The notes: a model not told the origin generated them from the sequence alone. A stretch of DNA of 64,000 nt from a bacterium EF100-94H03 bin56 (GCA_002238685.1 MPMV01000004.1:94631-158630), one strand, 5' to 3'. Shown: positions 28,604 to 38,406, counted from the first letter of the stretch. Numbers and translations are program-made.

Positions 28604-30787
28604 TCACATGAAGCTTTGCGGATCGACATCGATCTGGAGGCGGAGATCACCTGTCAGGCGGACCGGGTCGAGCCACATGCGCAGGGCGCGCTGGAGCGGC
28701 GCTTCCGCAGACGCCTTGACCAGAAGACGCCAGCGATGGCGGCCGCGCAGAATGGCGAGCGGCGCCGGTGCCGGACCAAAGGTGCGAATGTCCGCTGTCG
28801 ACGGTGCCTTGCGGGCGAGAAAGCGGGCAAGGGAGCGCACATCGCCCTCCCGGGTACCCGACACAATGACGGCGGCGAGGCGGCCATAGGGCGGCACGCC
28901 TCCCTTTTCGCGTTCCCGCTTCTCACGCTCGATAAAGGCGTCTCGCGCTCCGGTTTGCAGAGCATGCATCACGGGATGGGCGGGATCCCATGTCTGGAGG
29001 AACGCCTCCCCGGGACGCTCTTCGCGGCCGGCCCGGCCGGCCACCTGGTGAAGCAACTGCCAGGTGCGTTCCATCGCCCTGGGATCACCGCCATGAAGGC
29101 CGAGGTCGGCATCGACAACGCCGACCAGGGTCAGCAGGGGGAAGTGATGACCCTTGGCGGCAATCTGCGTGCCGATGAGGATATCGAGGCCACCGCTCTC
29201 GATCCGCCTTACCAGATCAGCCACGGCATGCGGTCCGGCAAGGGTATCGGATGTCATCACCTCACGGCGTGCATCGGGAAACCGGCGCGCCACCTCCTCG
29301 TCGAGGCGTTCGACACCAGGCCCGCACGCCACGAGGCAATCGGACTGTCCGCAGTCAGGGCATGTCTGCGGCCTGGGTATCCAGCGGCCGCAGTGATGGC
29401 ACTGCAACCGCGCAAGGTACCGGTGCTCCACCAGCCACGCGGTGCAGTCCGGGCAGGAGAACCGGTGACCGCACGCCCGGCACAGGGTCAGTGGCGCGTA
29501 ACCTCGGCGGTTGAGGAAGAGCAGCGTCTGCTCGCCTGCCTCGAGGCGAGCCGTCATCGCCCGGACAAGCGGCCCGGAAAGCCAGCTGTCCCGCGCGATC
29601 CCGGCCGTGGTCATGTCGACGGTGCGAATGCCCGGCAACAGGGCTCCGGCATGGCGTGCCTTGAGTTCGACACGCCTGAAGCGGCCACGATCCACATTGA
29701 CGAGTGATTCGATTGAGGGTGTCGCCGAACACAGGATGATCGGGATGCTCTCCAGGTGAGCCCGCACGATCGCCATGTCCCGGGCGTGATAGCAGACACC
29801 GTCCTCCTGCTTGTAGGAACTGTCGTGTTCCTCGTCGACAACGATCAGTCCAAGATCCTGGAATGGCAGAAAGAGGGCCGAGCGAGCGCCAACGACAATG
29901 CGCACGTCCCCGGTTGCCGCACCTCGCCACACCGGATGACGCCGCGAGCGCGGCACATCGGAATGCCAGATGGCGGGAGGCGCCCGGAACCGTTCCTCGA
30001 AGCGATTCAGGAACTGGGCGCTGAGAGCAATCTCCGGAAGCAGCACCAGCACCTGGCGCCCGGTTGCCAGAACCCTTGCGATGGCATCGAAGTAGACCTC
30101 CGTCTTGCCCGATCCGGTCACGCCCTCAAGAAGGGTGGGCTCGAAAGTGTTGCCGTCAAGCGTCGACGCAAGGCTTGCGGCCGCCGTCCTCTGATCAGCC
30201 CTGAGCCTCGGTCCCGGAGCCCCGGGATCAGGAGGGGCATAGACGGGCGCCTGGGGCATGAGGACGGGCTCGAGACTGCCTGTCTCGACGAGTCCCTTGA
30301 GCACGGCCACGCTCACCCCGGCTTCGGCCGCCAGGTCCCCGACCGGTCTTGTCGAGCCGTCGGCCATCAGGGAAAGAACACGCTGTCGCTGCGGGGTGAT
30401 TCTCTCGGGCGGTGCACCGGCAAGACGCAGCGCCCGGCGCCCCGGCGGTGGCTCGAGCGCCTCGCGTGACCGCAAGACCATGCGCAGAACGGCTCCTTCG
30501 GCGCTGACCGTGTAACGGGCCACCCAGGTGACGAACCTGAGGAGGGATCGCTTGAGGGGCGGCACGTTCCACACGCCCTCTATCGGCCGCAGGCGGGTCC
30601 GGTCGACACCGGGACCCTCGTCGCCCCACACGACGCCGGTGACAATCCTGTTTCCAAGCGGGGCACGTACAATGGCGCCGACGGGCGCTTCGACGCCCTC
30701 CGGGACATGGTAGTCGTAGGGCCCGGGCACCGGCAGGGGCAGAAGAACCTGGACAGTGTCCCGGGCTGTAGCGTCCTTGTCGGCCAT
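28604..30787 (-). CDS. priA: Primosomal replication restart helicase PriA
   Basis: A 727-residue SF2 helicase: an N-terminal 3'-OH-binding/winged-helix region (VQVLLPLPVPGPYDYHVPEG), Walker A in LLEGVTGSGKTEVYFDAI, DEEH box in VVDEEHDSSYKQEDG, ILCSATPSIES, and eight zinc-binding cysteines (CRACGHRFSCPDC and CHHCGRW..CPDCGQSDC). It restarts collapsed forks. It sits upstream of the atp operon on the same strand, a common alphaproteobacterial arrangement, and is divergent from fsa. Confidence 0.95.
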   Translation of the reverse strand: MADKDATARDTVQVLLPLPVPGPYDYHVPEGVEAPVGAIVRAPLGNRIVTGVVWGDEGPGVDRTRLRPIEGVWNVPPLKRSLLRFVTWVARYTVSAEGAVLRMVLRSREALEPPPGRRALRLAGAPPERITPQRQRVLSLMADGSTRPVGDLAAEAGVSVAVLKGLVETGSLEPVLMPQAPVYAPPDPGAPGPRLRADQRTAAASLASTLDGNTFEPTLLEGVTGSGKTEVYFDAIARVLATGRQVLVLLPEIALSAQFLNRFEERFRAPPAIWHSDVPRSRRHPVWRGAATGDVRIVVGARSALFLPFQDLGLIVVDEEHDSSYKQEDGVCYHARDMAIVRAHLESIPIILCSATPSIESLVNVDRGRFRRVELKARHAGALLPGIRTVDMTTAGIARDSWLSGPLVRAMTARLEAGEQTLLFLNRRGYAPLTLCRACGHRFSCPDCTAWLVEHRYLARLQCHHCGRWIPRPQTCPDCGQSDCLVACGPGVERLDEEVARRFPDARREVMTSDTLAGPHAVADLVRRIESGGLDILIGTQIAAKGHHFPLLTLVGVVDADLGLHGGDPRAMERTWQLLHQVAGRAGREERPGEAFLQTWDPAHPVMHALQTGARDAFIEREKREREKGGVPPYGRLAAVIVSGTREGDVRSLARFLARKAPSTADIRTFGPAPAPLAILRGRHRWRLLVKASAEAPLQRALRMWLDPVRLTGDLRLQIDVDPQSFM

Positions 30788-30874
30788 CCGCTACACTCTG
30801 CCAGAGGATGGCGACCGGTTGGAACACCTGTCGTCCGGACTACGGCTCGTTGCAGACAGTGAAGGTGCGCCGGC

Positions 30875-31540
30875 ATGCAGTTCTTTGTCGATACGGCTGA
30901 TGTGGACGAGATCCGCGAGCTCGCCGCTACCGGCATGGTGGACGGTGTCACCACCAACCCGTCGCTCATCGCCAAGACCGGCCGCCACTTCAGGGACGTC
31001 ATCGAGGACATCTGCACGGTGGTCAGCGGCCCGGTGAGTGTCGAGGTCACCGCCACCGACTTCGATACAATGCTGGCCGAGGGACTGGGACTCGCCGATC
31101 TCGCCCCCAATATCGCCGTCAAGGTGCCCCTGACCTGGGACGGGCTCAAGACGTGCAAGGCGCTGAGCGATGACGGCACGGCTGTCAATGTCACCTTGTG
31201 TTTTTCCGTCAACCAGGCCCTGCTCGCCGCCAAGGCCGGGGCGGCCTTCATCTCTCCCTTCGTCGGCCGACTCGATGACATCGGTCACGACGGAATGGAA
31301 CTCATCGACGATATCCGCGAGGTCTATGACAACTATCCCGAGCTCGACACGCGCATCCTCGTCGCATCGATCCGTTCGCCGGCTCACCTGCGTCAGGCAG
31401 CCCTTTCCGGCGCCGACGTCGCCACCCTTCCACCTGGCGTCCTGCGCCGGCTGGTGGAGCATCCGCTGACCTCCAAGGGCCTCGATGCCTTCCTGGCGGA
31501 CTGGAAGAAGACGGGCCAGACCATCCTCCGGGAGACCTGA
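30875..31540 (+). CDS. fsa: Fructose-6-phosphate aldolase/transaldolase-like protein
   Basis: A 221-residue short transaldolase: [37 protein letters not shown], the Schiff-base Lys in [48 protein letters not shown] and [12 protein letters not shown]. It acts in the non-oxidative pentose phosphate pathway or as an F6P aldolase; sequence alone does not separate the two. It is divergent from priA over an 87-bp promoter region and followed 3 bp later by xerC. Confidence 0.9.
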   Translation: MQFFVDTADVDEIRELAATGMVDGVTTNPSLIAKTGRHFRDVIEDICTVVSGPVSVEVTATDFDTMLAEGLGLADLAPNIAVKVPLTWDGLKTCKALSDDGTAVNVTLCFSVNQALLAAKAGAAFISPFVGRLDDIGHDGMELIDDIREVYDNYPELDTRILVASIRSPAHLRQAALSGADVATLPPGVLRRLVEHPLTSKGLDAFLADWKKTGQTILRET

Positions 31541-31543
31541 TCC

Positions 31544-32518
31544 ATGGGGAGCCGGACGGCACCGGAACAGGAGCCCACATATCCGGATCCCGCCGCACCC
31601 TATGCTGCCACCGGTGAGGTGGCGGGACTGGCAGCGGCATGGCTTGAGAAGCTGGCATCCGAGCGTCGCCTCGCCCACAACACCGTCCTTGCCTATCACC
31701 GCGATCTCAGGGAGTTCCTCGCCTTCATGGCGGACCACCATGGCGAGGAAACACGCCTTTCGACACTGGGTTCCATTGACCATGGGGACCTGCGATCGTG
31801 GCTCGCCAGCCGGGCGTCGCGTGGCCTCGCCAGGACATCGACGTCGCGCGCCCTGTCAGCCGTGAAGAGTTTCTTCCAGTACCTCGATCGCCAGGGACTG
31901 GTGTCCAGTCCGGTGGTCCACAATGCCCGGGCTTCGAGGGTGCCGCAGCAGGTGCCACGGCCACTGACCATGGACGAGGCCACCGACGTGCTGGCCTGCG
32001 CCGAGGACTCGGCAACGAGGGTCTGGATAGGCAAACGCGACCTCGCCCTCATGATGCTGCTCTACGGTGGCGGACTGAGACTGGGGGAAGCTCTGGCTCT
32101 CGATGTCAGGAACATCACCGGTGGCGAGACCCTGCGAATCGTCGGCAAGGGGAACAAGGCGCGCATGGTGCCTTTGCTGGCCCGGGTCAGGGAGGCATTG
32201 CTGGATTACCTGCGTCATCGCCCCGACGGGGCGCCGCCCGCAAGCCCCCTCTTCGTCGGCACCCGCGGCGGCCGGCTCAATCCCGGCGTGGCCCAGAAGC
32301 GCTTCCGGGAACTGAGGGGACGCCTCGGCCTTCCCGCCACCGCGACTCCCCATGCCATGCGCCACAGTTTCGCCACCCACCTCCTCGGCAACGGCGTGGA
32401 TCTGAGGACCATCCAGGAACTGCTCGGCCATGCCAGCCTGACAACGACCCAGCGCTACACCCGCATCGATGCCGGCGGTCTCCTCGAGGTCTACCAGAAG
32501 GCCCATCCACGGGCCTGA
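31544..32518 (+). CDS. xerC: Tyrosine recombinase XerC
   Basis: A 324-residue site-specific recombinase. The N-terminal SAM-like core-binding domain (WLEKLASERRLAHNTVLAYHRDLREFLAFM) is followed by the catalytic set: Arg in YGGGLRLGEALAL, Lys in RIVGKGNKARMVPL, HxxR in TPHAMRHSFATHLL, His/Trp-position in LLGHASLTTTQ and Tyr in QRYTRID. With XerD it resolves chromosome dimers at dif. It follows fsa by 3 bp. Confidence 0.92.
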   Translation: MGSRTAPEQEPTYPDPAAPYAATGEVAGLAAAWLEKLASERRLAHNTVLAYHRDLREFLAFMADHHGEETRLSTLGSIDHGDLRSWLASRASRGLARTSTSRALSAVKSFFQYLDRQGLVSSPVVHNARASRVPQQVPRPLTMDEATDVLACAEDSATRVWIGKRDLALMMLLYGGGLRLGEALALDVRNITGGETLRIVGKGNKARMVPLLARVREALLDYLRHRPDGAPPASPLFVGTRGGRLNPGVAQKRFRELRGRLGLPATATPHAMRHSFATHLLGNGVDLRTIQELLGHASLTTTQRYTRIDAGGLLEVYQKAHPRA

Positions 32519-32812
32519 ACGGACGAAACTCCATGATGGAGACTGCGCCCGCGGTCGCAGTGAGTATCCGGACACGCCTCAAGGTCCTCGGCATCCAGGA
32601 TCGATCACAGACCCCTGAGCGTCCCGGCCCTGCCCGCCGGGTACGGCAATGGGGTGCGGATCGAGCAGAACAACTGGCTCGGCGACCACTCAGCCGGACG
32701 GCTGTTCAGTCGGCGGGCTTTCCCGTCAATCATGTCTACGATCCCGGATCGATCGAGCGCAACCACGAGGACTACGTGAAGGACCACCGCGTCGTTGCGT
32801 CAGGCGCCTTCC
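32519..32812 (+). other. Spacer with a possible gene remnant
   Basis: The 294-bp stretch between xerC and the convergent lacI-type gene holds no intact gene. Two partial + strand frames look faintly protein-like: one reads AGYGNGVRIEQNNWLGDHSA at about 32635-32700, and after a shift the next reads NHVYDPGSIERNHEDYVKDH at about 32729-32790. This could be a frameshifted remnant. I do not recognise the family. Confidence 0.3.
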
Positions 32813-33838
32813 TCAAGGGGCAGGCGGTGGCGCCGTGGAGGCACGCACAACGAGTTCCAGCGGGAGGTTGCGCCGGATCAGCGGATGACGCCGTTCCGAA
32901 CGCACGAGTTCAAGCAGGACTTCCGCCCCTGCCTCGCCGATGTCGGCCGCTGGCAACCTCACGGTCGTGAGGGAAGGAGCCATCTCGGCAGAACCACTGA
33001 AATCTCCGATCCCGACCACGGAGACCCGGTCGGGGACACCGACCGCGCACTCGGCGGCAGCGAACACGGCGCCCTGGGCGAGGACGTCGTTGCCGGCCAC
33101 GAGGCCCGTCGGGACATCACCGGCGCCGATGAGGTCGACAAAGGCCCGCTTGGCCGCCGCGACACTGTAGACAGCCTCGATTCGCCAGCGTTCGGGCACC
33201 TGGATCCCGCGCTCTCCCAGCAGCGCCTCGGCTCCTTCGAGCCTCGACGCCGCGCGGTCATTGCCCCTGGTCGGTGGAAACAGCAGGCCAATCCGCCGGT
33301 GACCGAGGTCCACAAGGTGCTGCGCGGCCAGACATCCCGCGTTGCGATTCTCGGGCCCAACGCAGGACATCCGGGATTCGCCGTCATGGTTCCAGAGCGC
33401 AACCACGGGCACCTGGCGGGTCTCGAGCAGGGCGAACGTGGCGTTCTCGTGGTCGAGGCCAATCACGGCGATACCGTCGACACGATGTTCGAGAAAAGAC
33501 CGCAGCAGGTCCTTCTCCCGTCCAAGGTCATAGCCGTGGGCCGCGAGCAGGAGGGTGAAGCCCCTGAGGTTAAGGGCATCGGAAAACGACTGGATCAGCC
33601 GTGAGAAGATCGCATTGTCGACGGTCGGAACGATGAGACCGATGGTTCCGCTTCTCTTGCCATGGATGGACCGTGCCGCCCGGTTGCGGATGTAGCCGAG
33701 TTCGTCGACCACCGCCGAAATTCTTGCCCGGGTATCGGCTCTCACGAGCGAAGGATGGTTGAAGGCTCGCGACACGGTGGCCGGCGAGACACCGGCCTGC
33801 CTTGCAACGTGAACGATATCGACATGCCGCCTGACCAT
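32813..33838 (-). CDS. LacI-family transcriptional regulator
   Basis: A protein of about 341 residues. The N-terminal helix-turn-helix (VDIVHVARQAGVSPATVSRAFNHPSLV) and hinge helix (ARISAVVDELGYIRNRAARSI) are classic LacI/GalR; a periplasmic-binding-protein-like sensor domain follows (GTIGLIVPTVDNAIFSRLIQS, VDGIAVIGLDHEN, VSVVGIGDF). The ATG at 33838 begins the HTH; the frame upstream is non-conserved leader. It is divergent from tctA, with a LacI-type palindrome between the genes, so it most likely represses the transport/sau operon and its own gene until a pathway ligand binds. Confidence 0.9.
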   Translation of the reverse strand: MVRRHVDIVHVARQAGVSPATVSRAFNHPSLVRADTRARISAVVDELGYIRNRAARSIHGKRSGTIGLIVPTVDNAIFSRLIQSFSDALNLRGFTLLLAAHGYDLGREKDLLRSFLEHRVDGIAVIGLDHENATFALLETRQVPVVALWNHDGESRMSCVGPENRNAGCLAAQHLVDLGHRRIGLLFPPTRGNDRAASRLEGAEALLGERGIQVPERWRIEAVYSVAAAKRAFVDLIGAGDVPTGLVAGNDVLAQGAVFAAAECAVGVPDRVSVVGIGDFSGSAEMAPSLTTVRLPAADIGEAGAEVLLELVRSERRHPLIRRNLPLELVVRASTAPPPAP

Positions 33839-33870
33839 TGTGCGGCCAAGACTAAACCAAATTCGCTCGA

Positions 33871-33884
33871 TGAAAACGTTTGCA
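33871..33884. promoter_or_regulatory. LacI-family operator between the regulator and tctA
   Basis: TGAAAACGTTTGCA is a 14-bp palindrome around a central CG with a single mismatched pair, the typical LacI/GalR operator shape (AAACGTTT core). It lies 33 bp from the regulator's start and 77 bp from the tctA ATG, so it can control both directions. Confidence 0.65.
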
Positions 33885-33960
33885 TCATTGTTTTCATTCC
33901 CTACCGTTCCCGAATGTGGGCAAGCAGCCCGTGTTGTCGGAGGGAACGGCAAGAGGCGGG

Positions 33961-35472
33961 ATGGAGTTTCTGACCTACTTCGGGGACGTGTTCACGGTCC
34001 CGGCCATGCTTCTGCTCATCGGCGGAACGATCGGTGGTCTGATCCTCGGCGCCACGCCGGGGCTCTCCCCGACGATGGCGGTCGCCCTGCTGATTCCCTT
34101 CACGTTCCAGCTCGAAGCCGTGCACGGGCTGATCCTGCTGGGCGCGGCCTACACGTCCACGGTCGCCGGCGGTGCAGTCAGCGCCATCCTGTTGAAGATA
34201 CCGGGGGCGCCCGCCAATATCGCCACAACCCTTGACGGTTACGAGATGGCCCGCAGGGGCCAAGGCGCCAGAGCTCTCCAGCTTGCTTTCCTTGCCTCAC
34301 TTGTCGGAGGCCTGATCGGAGTCGCGCTTCTGATTTTCCTGACGCCCGTTCTGGCCGAATGGGCGCTTGCCTTCGGACCCTCGGAACTGTTCTGGCTCGC
34401 CATTCTCGGCGTCACGATCATCGGGTCCCTCGGTACGTCCAGCGTCGTCAAGGGTCTGCTGTCGGGATGCATCGGGCTGTGGCTCGCGACAGTGGGATTC
34501 GACGATATCCTCGGCGTGCAGCGTTTCGTCTTCCATTCATCCCTGAGCGGCGGCATCAGTATCGTTCCAGCCCTCATCGGACTGTTCGCCATTCCCCAGG
34601 TCATCGCCATGTTCGCAGATGGCCGCTCGTCGTCATCGATCGAGGCCATCTCGGTCGAGAGGCATCCACTCTCGCGGGCGTTCCGGGAACTCCTGTCGAG
34701 ATCGCGCGCCGTGGTGATCGGCACCGTTTCGGGTTCCGTCATTGGCCTGATTCCCGGTATTGGCGGGCAGATCGCCGGACTGGTCGCCTATGATCAGGCG
34801 CGCAAGGTCTCGCCGGAACGCGACAAGTTCGGAACCGGCCATCCGGAAGGCATTATTGCGGCCGAATCCGCCAACAACGCGATGGTCGGACCTTCTCTCG
34901 TCCCGCTCCTGACACTCTCCATTCCCGGCAGCCCGACCGCCGCCGTGCTGCTCGGCGGGCTGCTGATCCACGGGATCTTTCCCGGCACCGACCTCTTCGA
35001 CAACCATCCCCATGTCGCCTGGCCGTTCATCAACTCGATGCTGATCGGCCAGATTCTGATGTGCGTGTTCGGCCTCTACGTCGCTTCGCTTGCGGCTCGC
35101 GTGGCGCTTGTCCCGAAATCGATCATGGCGCCGATCGTCCTGGGCCTTGCGGTGTTCGGATCCTATTCGGTCCAGCACTCCATGGGCGACGTCTATGTCA
35201 TGGCGGCCCTCGGCACCATGATGTACTTCCTGGAACGGTTCGGGTTTTCCGCCGCACCGCTGGTGCTCGGTCTCATTCTGGGTCCGATCGCGGAATCCAA
35301 CTTCATCCAGGGATCGCTGATCGCCGAGGCGACGGTGGGTTCGTTCGCCTACTTCTTCGGGGGAGCGCTCAACCTTCTTCTCATTGCGATCGTCGTCGCA
35401 TCGGTCGGCTATTCGCTCTACGCGGAACTCCGCGCGCGGCGCGCCGGAAACGCGGAAAGGGGTACACCATGA
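33961..35472 (+). CDS. tctA: TctA-family large membrane subunit of a tripartite tricarboxylate-type transporter
   Basis: A 503-residue, ~12-helix membrane protein of the TctA (DUF112) family: GGTIGGLILGATPGLSPTMAVALLIPFTF, GAAYTSTVAGGAVSAILLKIPGAPANIATTLDGYEMARRG and the second half-repeat GLIPGIGGQIAGLVAYDQARK, AESANNAMVGPSLVPLLTLSIPGSPTAAVLLGGLLIHG. It forms the ion-coupled channel with TctB and takes substrate from the TctC binding protein. The ATG at 33961 begins the conserved MEFLTYFGDVF. The stop overlaps tctB by 4 nt (ATGA). Confidence 0.92.
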   Translation: MEFLTYFGDVFTVPAMLLLIGGTIGGLILGATPGLSPTMAVALLIPFTFQLEAVHGLILLGAAYTSTVAGGAVSAILLKIPGAPANIATTLDGYEMARRGQGARALQLAFLASLVGGLIGVALLIFLTPVLAEWALAFGPSELFWLAILGVTIIGSLGTSSVVKGLLSGCIGLWLATVGFDDILGVQRFVFHSSLSGGISIVPALIGLFAIPQVIAMFADGRSSSSIEAISVERHPLSRAFRELLSRSRAVVIGTVSGSVIGLIPGIGGQIAGLVAYDQARKVSPERDKFGTGHPEGIIAAESANNAMVGPSLVPLLTLSIPGSPTAAVLLGGLLIHGIFPGTDLFDNHPHVAWPFINSMLIGQILMCVFGLYVASLAARVALVPKSIMAPIVLGLAVFGSYSVQHSMGDVYVMAALGTMMYFLERFGFSAAPLVLGLILGPIAESNFIQGSLIAEATVGSFAYFFGGALNLLLIAIVVASVGYSLYAELRARRAGNAERGTP

Positions 35473-35924
35473 CCGCCCTGCAGCCGCGTCTGGCCTCGGG
35501 CATCATCCTGCTCCTCGCGATCTGGGTATGCTGGATCAGCTTCAGCCAGATCCCCGCCGAAGCTTTTCTGTTTCCCAGGCTGATCTCCGTGGCTTTCGTG
35601 ATCCTTGCCGGCTGGACACTCGCGCGAACGTTCCTCGACCGCCGAGCTGCCGAAGGCGGAATCACCCGGGAACTGGTGAAGAATTTTCTGCCGGGTGTCG
35701 TCGTGGCAGGCATCTACGTCTTCTTCGCGGCGAAATGGCTCGGTTTCTACACGTCGTCCGCGATCGCTTTCATCGTCATTCTCTCGCTCTTTGATCCGGC
35801 GCCCCACAATCAGGTCCGGACATGGCTGAAACGTCTTGCCATCGCGGCTGGGTATCTCGCCGTGATGTACCTTCTTTTTTCCGTTGTTCTCAAGGTGTTC
35901 ACACCACGAGGACTGTTCATCTAG
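35469..35924 (+). CDS. tctB: TctB-family small membrane subunit
   Basis: A 151-residue protein with four predicted membrane helices (e.g. ASGIILLLAIWVCWISF, FLPGVVVAGIYVFFAAKWLG, SSAIAFIVILSLF, AAGYLAVMYLLFSVVLKVF), the size and layout of the TctB partner of TctA. It begins at the ATG overlapping the tctA stop; the longer open frame upstream is inside tctA. Confidence 0.85.
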   Translation: MTALQPRLASGIILLLAIWVCWISFSQIPAEAFLFPRLISVAFVILAGWTLARTFLDRRAAEGGITRELVKNFLPGVVVAGIYVFFAAKWLGFYTSSAIAFIVILSLFDPAPHNQVRTWLKRLAIAAGYLAVMYLLFSVVLKVFTPRGLFI

Positions 35925-35961
35925 GCAGGTGCGAGCCTGTCCACACGAAAGGAGAACTTCC

Positions 35962-36924
35962 ATGAAACAGGTTCTTGCAGGTATCGCGCTGGTGCTTGCC
36001 GCACTCGTTGGAACGGTCGAGGCGGATGAATATCCCGACCGACCGATCATGCTCATGGTGTCCTACGGCGCCGGTGGAGCCACGGATTTCCAGGCGCGCA
36101 TCGTCACCATGACCGCCGGCAACGAGGACGCCCTTGGCGTGCCGATCGCGATCATCAACAAGCCCGGCGCCGGCGGCCGTGTCGGCTGGAACTGGTTTGC
36201 CACCGAGGCAGAGGCCGACGGCTACACGCTTGCCGCCTACAACATCCCGCACTTCGTCGCACAGAGCATCAAGGGCGGGGTCGAGTACTCGAAGGACAGT
36301 TTCGAGCCCATCGCCAACTGGGGCGCCGACCCGGCGGTCTTCATTGTCGGCAAAGACAGTCCCTTCAGTTCCATGATGGATGTCATCGCCTGGGCCGAAG
36401 AGAACCCGGGCAAGCTCACCTTCTCCGGCGCCGGTCTCTTTGTCGGACACCATATCGCCGCGTTGCAGATCGAGAAGGCCGCCGGTGTCACCATGCAGTA
36501 TGTTCCCACCAAGGGCGGCGGCGCCGCAGCCATGAAGGCGGTGATCGCGGGTGACGTGATGGCCGGCATCAACAATCTCTCGGACGCCTACCGCGCCCGC
36601 GAAGCCGGCAACATCAAGATTCTCGCAGTGGCGGATATCCAGAGGAACGAGGAGTTCCTCCCCGATGTGCCGACCATGATGGAGGAGGGCCTTGACGTCG
36701 ACAACAGTTCCGTCAACTTCCGCGGCATCATGGTTCCCAAGGGGACATCCGACGCCATTATCGAGAAGCTCGCAGCGATCGTGCCGGAGATGTTCATGAA
36801 CTCCCGCGTGCTCGGCAAGATGGCTGCGGGAGGATCCCCGGTTCACGTCATGAACCGCGAGGAAGTCCTCGCCATGTGGGAAGAGCGTGACGCCTATCTC
36901 CGCGAACTTCTCAAGGATCTCTGA
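35962..36924 (+). CDS. tctC: TctC-family periplasmic solute-binding protein
   Basis: A 320-residue Bug/TctC protein: signal peptide MKQVLAGIALVLAALVGTVEA, then YPDRPIMLMVSYGAGGATDFQARI, INKPGAGGRVGWNWF and AGDVMAGINNLSDAYRAREAGNIKILAVAD, the usual two-lobed binding fold. AAAGGAG precedes the ATG at 35962. Bug proteins bind small carboxylates or sulfonates; in this operon a sulfoacetate-type ligand is inferred. Confidence 0.9.
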   Translation: MKQVLAGIALVLAALVGTVEADEYPDRPIMLMVSYGAGGATDFQARIVTMTAGNEDALGVPIAIINKPGAGGRVGWNWFATEAEADGYTLAAYNIPHFVAQSIKGGVEYSKDSFEPIANWGADPAVFIVGKDSPFSSMMDVIAWAEENPGKLTFSGAGLFVGHHIAALQIEKAAGVTMQYVPTKGGGAAAMKAVIAGDVMAGINNLSDAYRAREAGNIKILAVADIQRNEEFLPDVPTMMEEGLDVDNSSVNFRGIMVPKGTSDAIIEKLAAIVPEMFMNSRVLGKMAAGGSPVHVMNREEVLAMWEERDAYLRELLKDL

Positions 36925-36996
36925 ATTGTCGGGAAGGACCGGGACGGGTCCCCTGCCCCGGTCCTTCCCGGACAGCAAGGCTGGCGAGGAAAGACC

Positions 36997-38406
36997 ATGG
37001 TCCATGCGGACGACATAGCTCTTGTCGACGATCTCCTGGGCCGGGCCCGGACGTCCCAGGCACGCTACGAATCGGGCGCCACACAGGCGCGCTACGACAG
37101 GGCCGCCCAGGCGGCCGCCTGGGCGATTCTGGAACCGGACCGCAACCGGAGATTGTCGGAACTTGCGGTCCGGACGACCGGGCTCGGCAATGTCGATGAC
37201 AAGGTCACCAAGAATCATCGCAAGACACTCGGTCTGATGCGCGATATCGCGCATGTCGCGACATGCGGCGTGATTACCGAAAATCCCGCGATGGGACTCA
37301 CCGAGATCGCACGGCCGATCGGTGTAGTCGGCGCTGTCGTCCCGTCGACCAACCCGGTCGCGACGCCGGCAAACAACATCATCAATGCGCTGAAGTGCGG
37401 CAATGCGATCGTGCTGTCGCCGTCGCCGAAGGGAACCGAAGCGTGCTGCCGGCTGCTGGACTACATCCACCACGAATTCTCGAAGGCCAGCGTCGATCCC
37501 GGTCTCGTCCAGATGATCCCGGCCCCCGGCAACAAGGCGAGAACGCAGAGACTTCTCGAGAGGGCGGATCTCGTGGTCGTCACCGGTTCGCAGGACAACG
37601 TGCGACGGGCCTACTCCTCGGGCACGCCCGCCATAGGCGTAGGCACCGGCAATGTCCCGGTCATTGTCGACGAAACCGCCGATGTGCGCGCTGCCGCGGC
37701 GAGGATCGCGCGCTCCAAGACCTTCGACAACGCCACCTCCTGCTCCTCGGAAAACGCCCTGGTGGTGGTCGATACCGTCTACGACTCCTTTGCCGGGGCG
37801 CTTGCCCGGGAAGGATGCGCCATCCTCGATCCTTCTCTCGAGAACCATGTCGTCGAGCGTCTCTGGCCCTGCGGCAAACTCAATCCGCTGGCCATCGCGA
37901 GAGACTGCGATGTGCTGATCGACGTTCTCGAGCTCGATGGCAGGGTCCCTTGCGGCACGCGCTTTCTTGCCGTGGAGACAGGACATGCAGGCCCGGACCA
38001 CCCGATTGCGGGTGAAAAGATCTCCCTGGTCACGGCGCTCTACCGCGCCAGGCACTTCGCGCACGCCAAGGAAATCGTCACGTGCATCCTCCGGCATGCC
38101 GGCGCAGGACATTCGGTGGGCCTTCATACCGCTCTCGACGAACGCGCGATCGATCTGGGACTGACGCTTCCCGCCTGCCGCATCATCGTCAACCAGGCGC
38201 ACGCGATCGCGACCGGCGGCTCCTTCGATAATGGCGTACCGTTCTCGCTCTCCATGGGTTGCGGCAGCTGGGGCGGCAATTCGATCGACGAGAACCTCCA
38301 CTGGAAGCACTTTCTCAACATCACGCGCGTGGTCCGGACGATCCCGGCACGCGAGCCCGTTCTCGAGGATGTGCTCGCCGACTACTGGGCCGAATGCGGT
38401 CGATGA
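36997..38406 (+). CDS. sauS: CoA-acylating aldehyde dehydrogenase, SauS-like (sulfoacetaldehyde dehydrogenase)
   Basis: A 469-residue acylating aldehyde dehydrogenase: VVPSTNPVATPANNIINALKCGNAIVLSPSPKG (nucleotide-binding part), GTPAIGVGTGNVPVIVDE, and the catalytic Cys in FDNATSCSSENALVV. Paired with an AMP-forming CoA ligase, this is the SauS-SauT arrangement of sulfoacetate use, in which sulfoacetyl-CoA is reduced to sulfoacetaldehyde. The other acylating ALDHs (e.g. for succinyl- or malonyl-CoA semialdehydes) remain possible. The following gene overlaps by 4 nt. No xsc gene for the next step lies in the window. Confidence 0.7.
   Translation: MVHADDIALVDDLLGRARTSQARYESGATQARYDRAAQAAAWAILEPDRNRRLSELAVRTTGLGNVDDKVTKNHRKTLGLMRDIAHVATCGVITENPAMGLTEIARPIGVVGAVVPSTNPVATPANNIINALKCGNAIVLSPSPKGTEACCRLLDYIHHEFSKASVDPGLVQMIPAPGNKARTQRLLERADLVVVTGSQDNVRRAYSSGTPAIGVGTGNVPVIVDETADVRAAAARIARSKTFDNATSCSSENALVVVDTVYDSFAGALAREGCAILDPSLENHVVERLWPCGKLNPLAIARDCDVLIDVLELDGRVPCGTRFLAVETGHAGPDHPIAGEKISLVTALYRARHFAHAKEIVTCILRHAGAGHSVGLHTALDERAIDLGLTLPACRIIVNQAHAIATGGSFDNGVPFSLSMGCGSWGGNSIDENLHWKHFLNITRVVRTIPAREPVLEDVLADYWAECGR

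Noticed and set aside
35917..38310. A 797-codon open frame on the minus strand
   Set aside because: Antisense to tctC and the sauS-like gene, both with clear family motifs; its translation is low-complexity Arg/Asp/Gly-rich typical of shadows in high-GC DNA.
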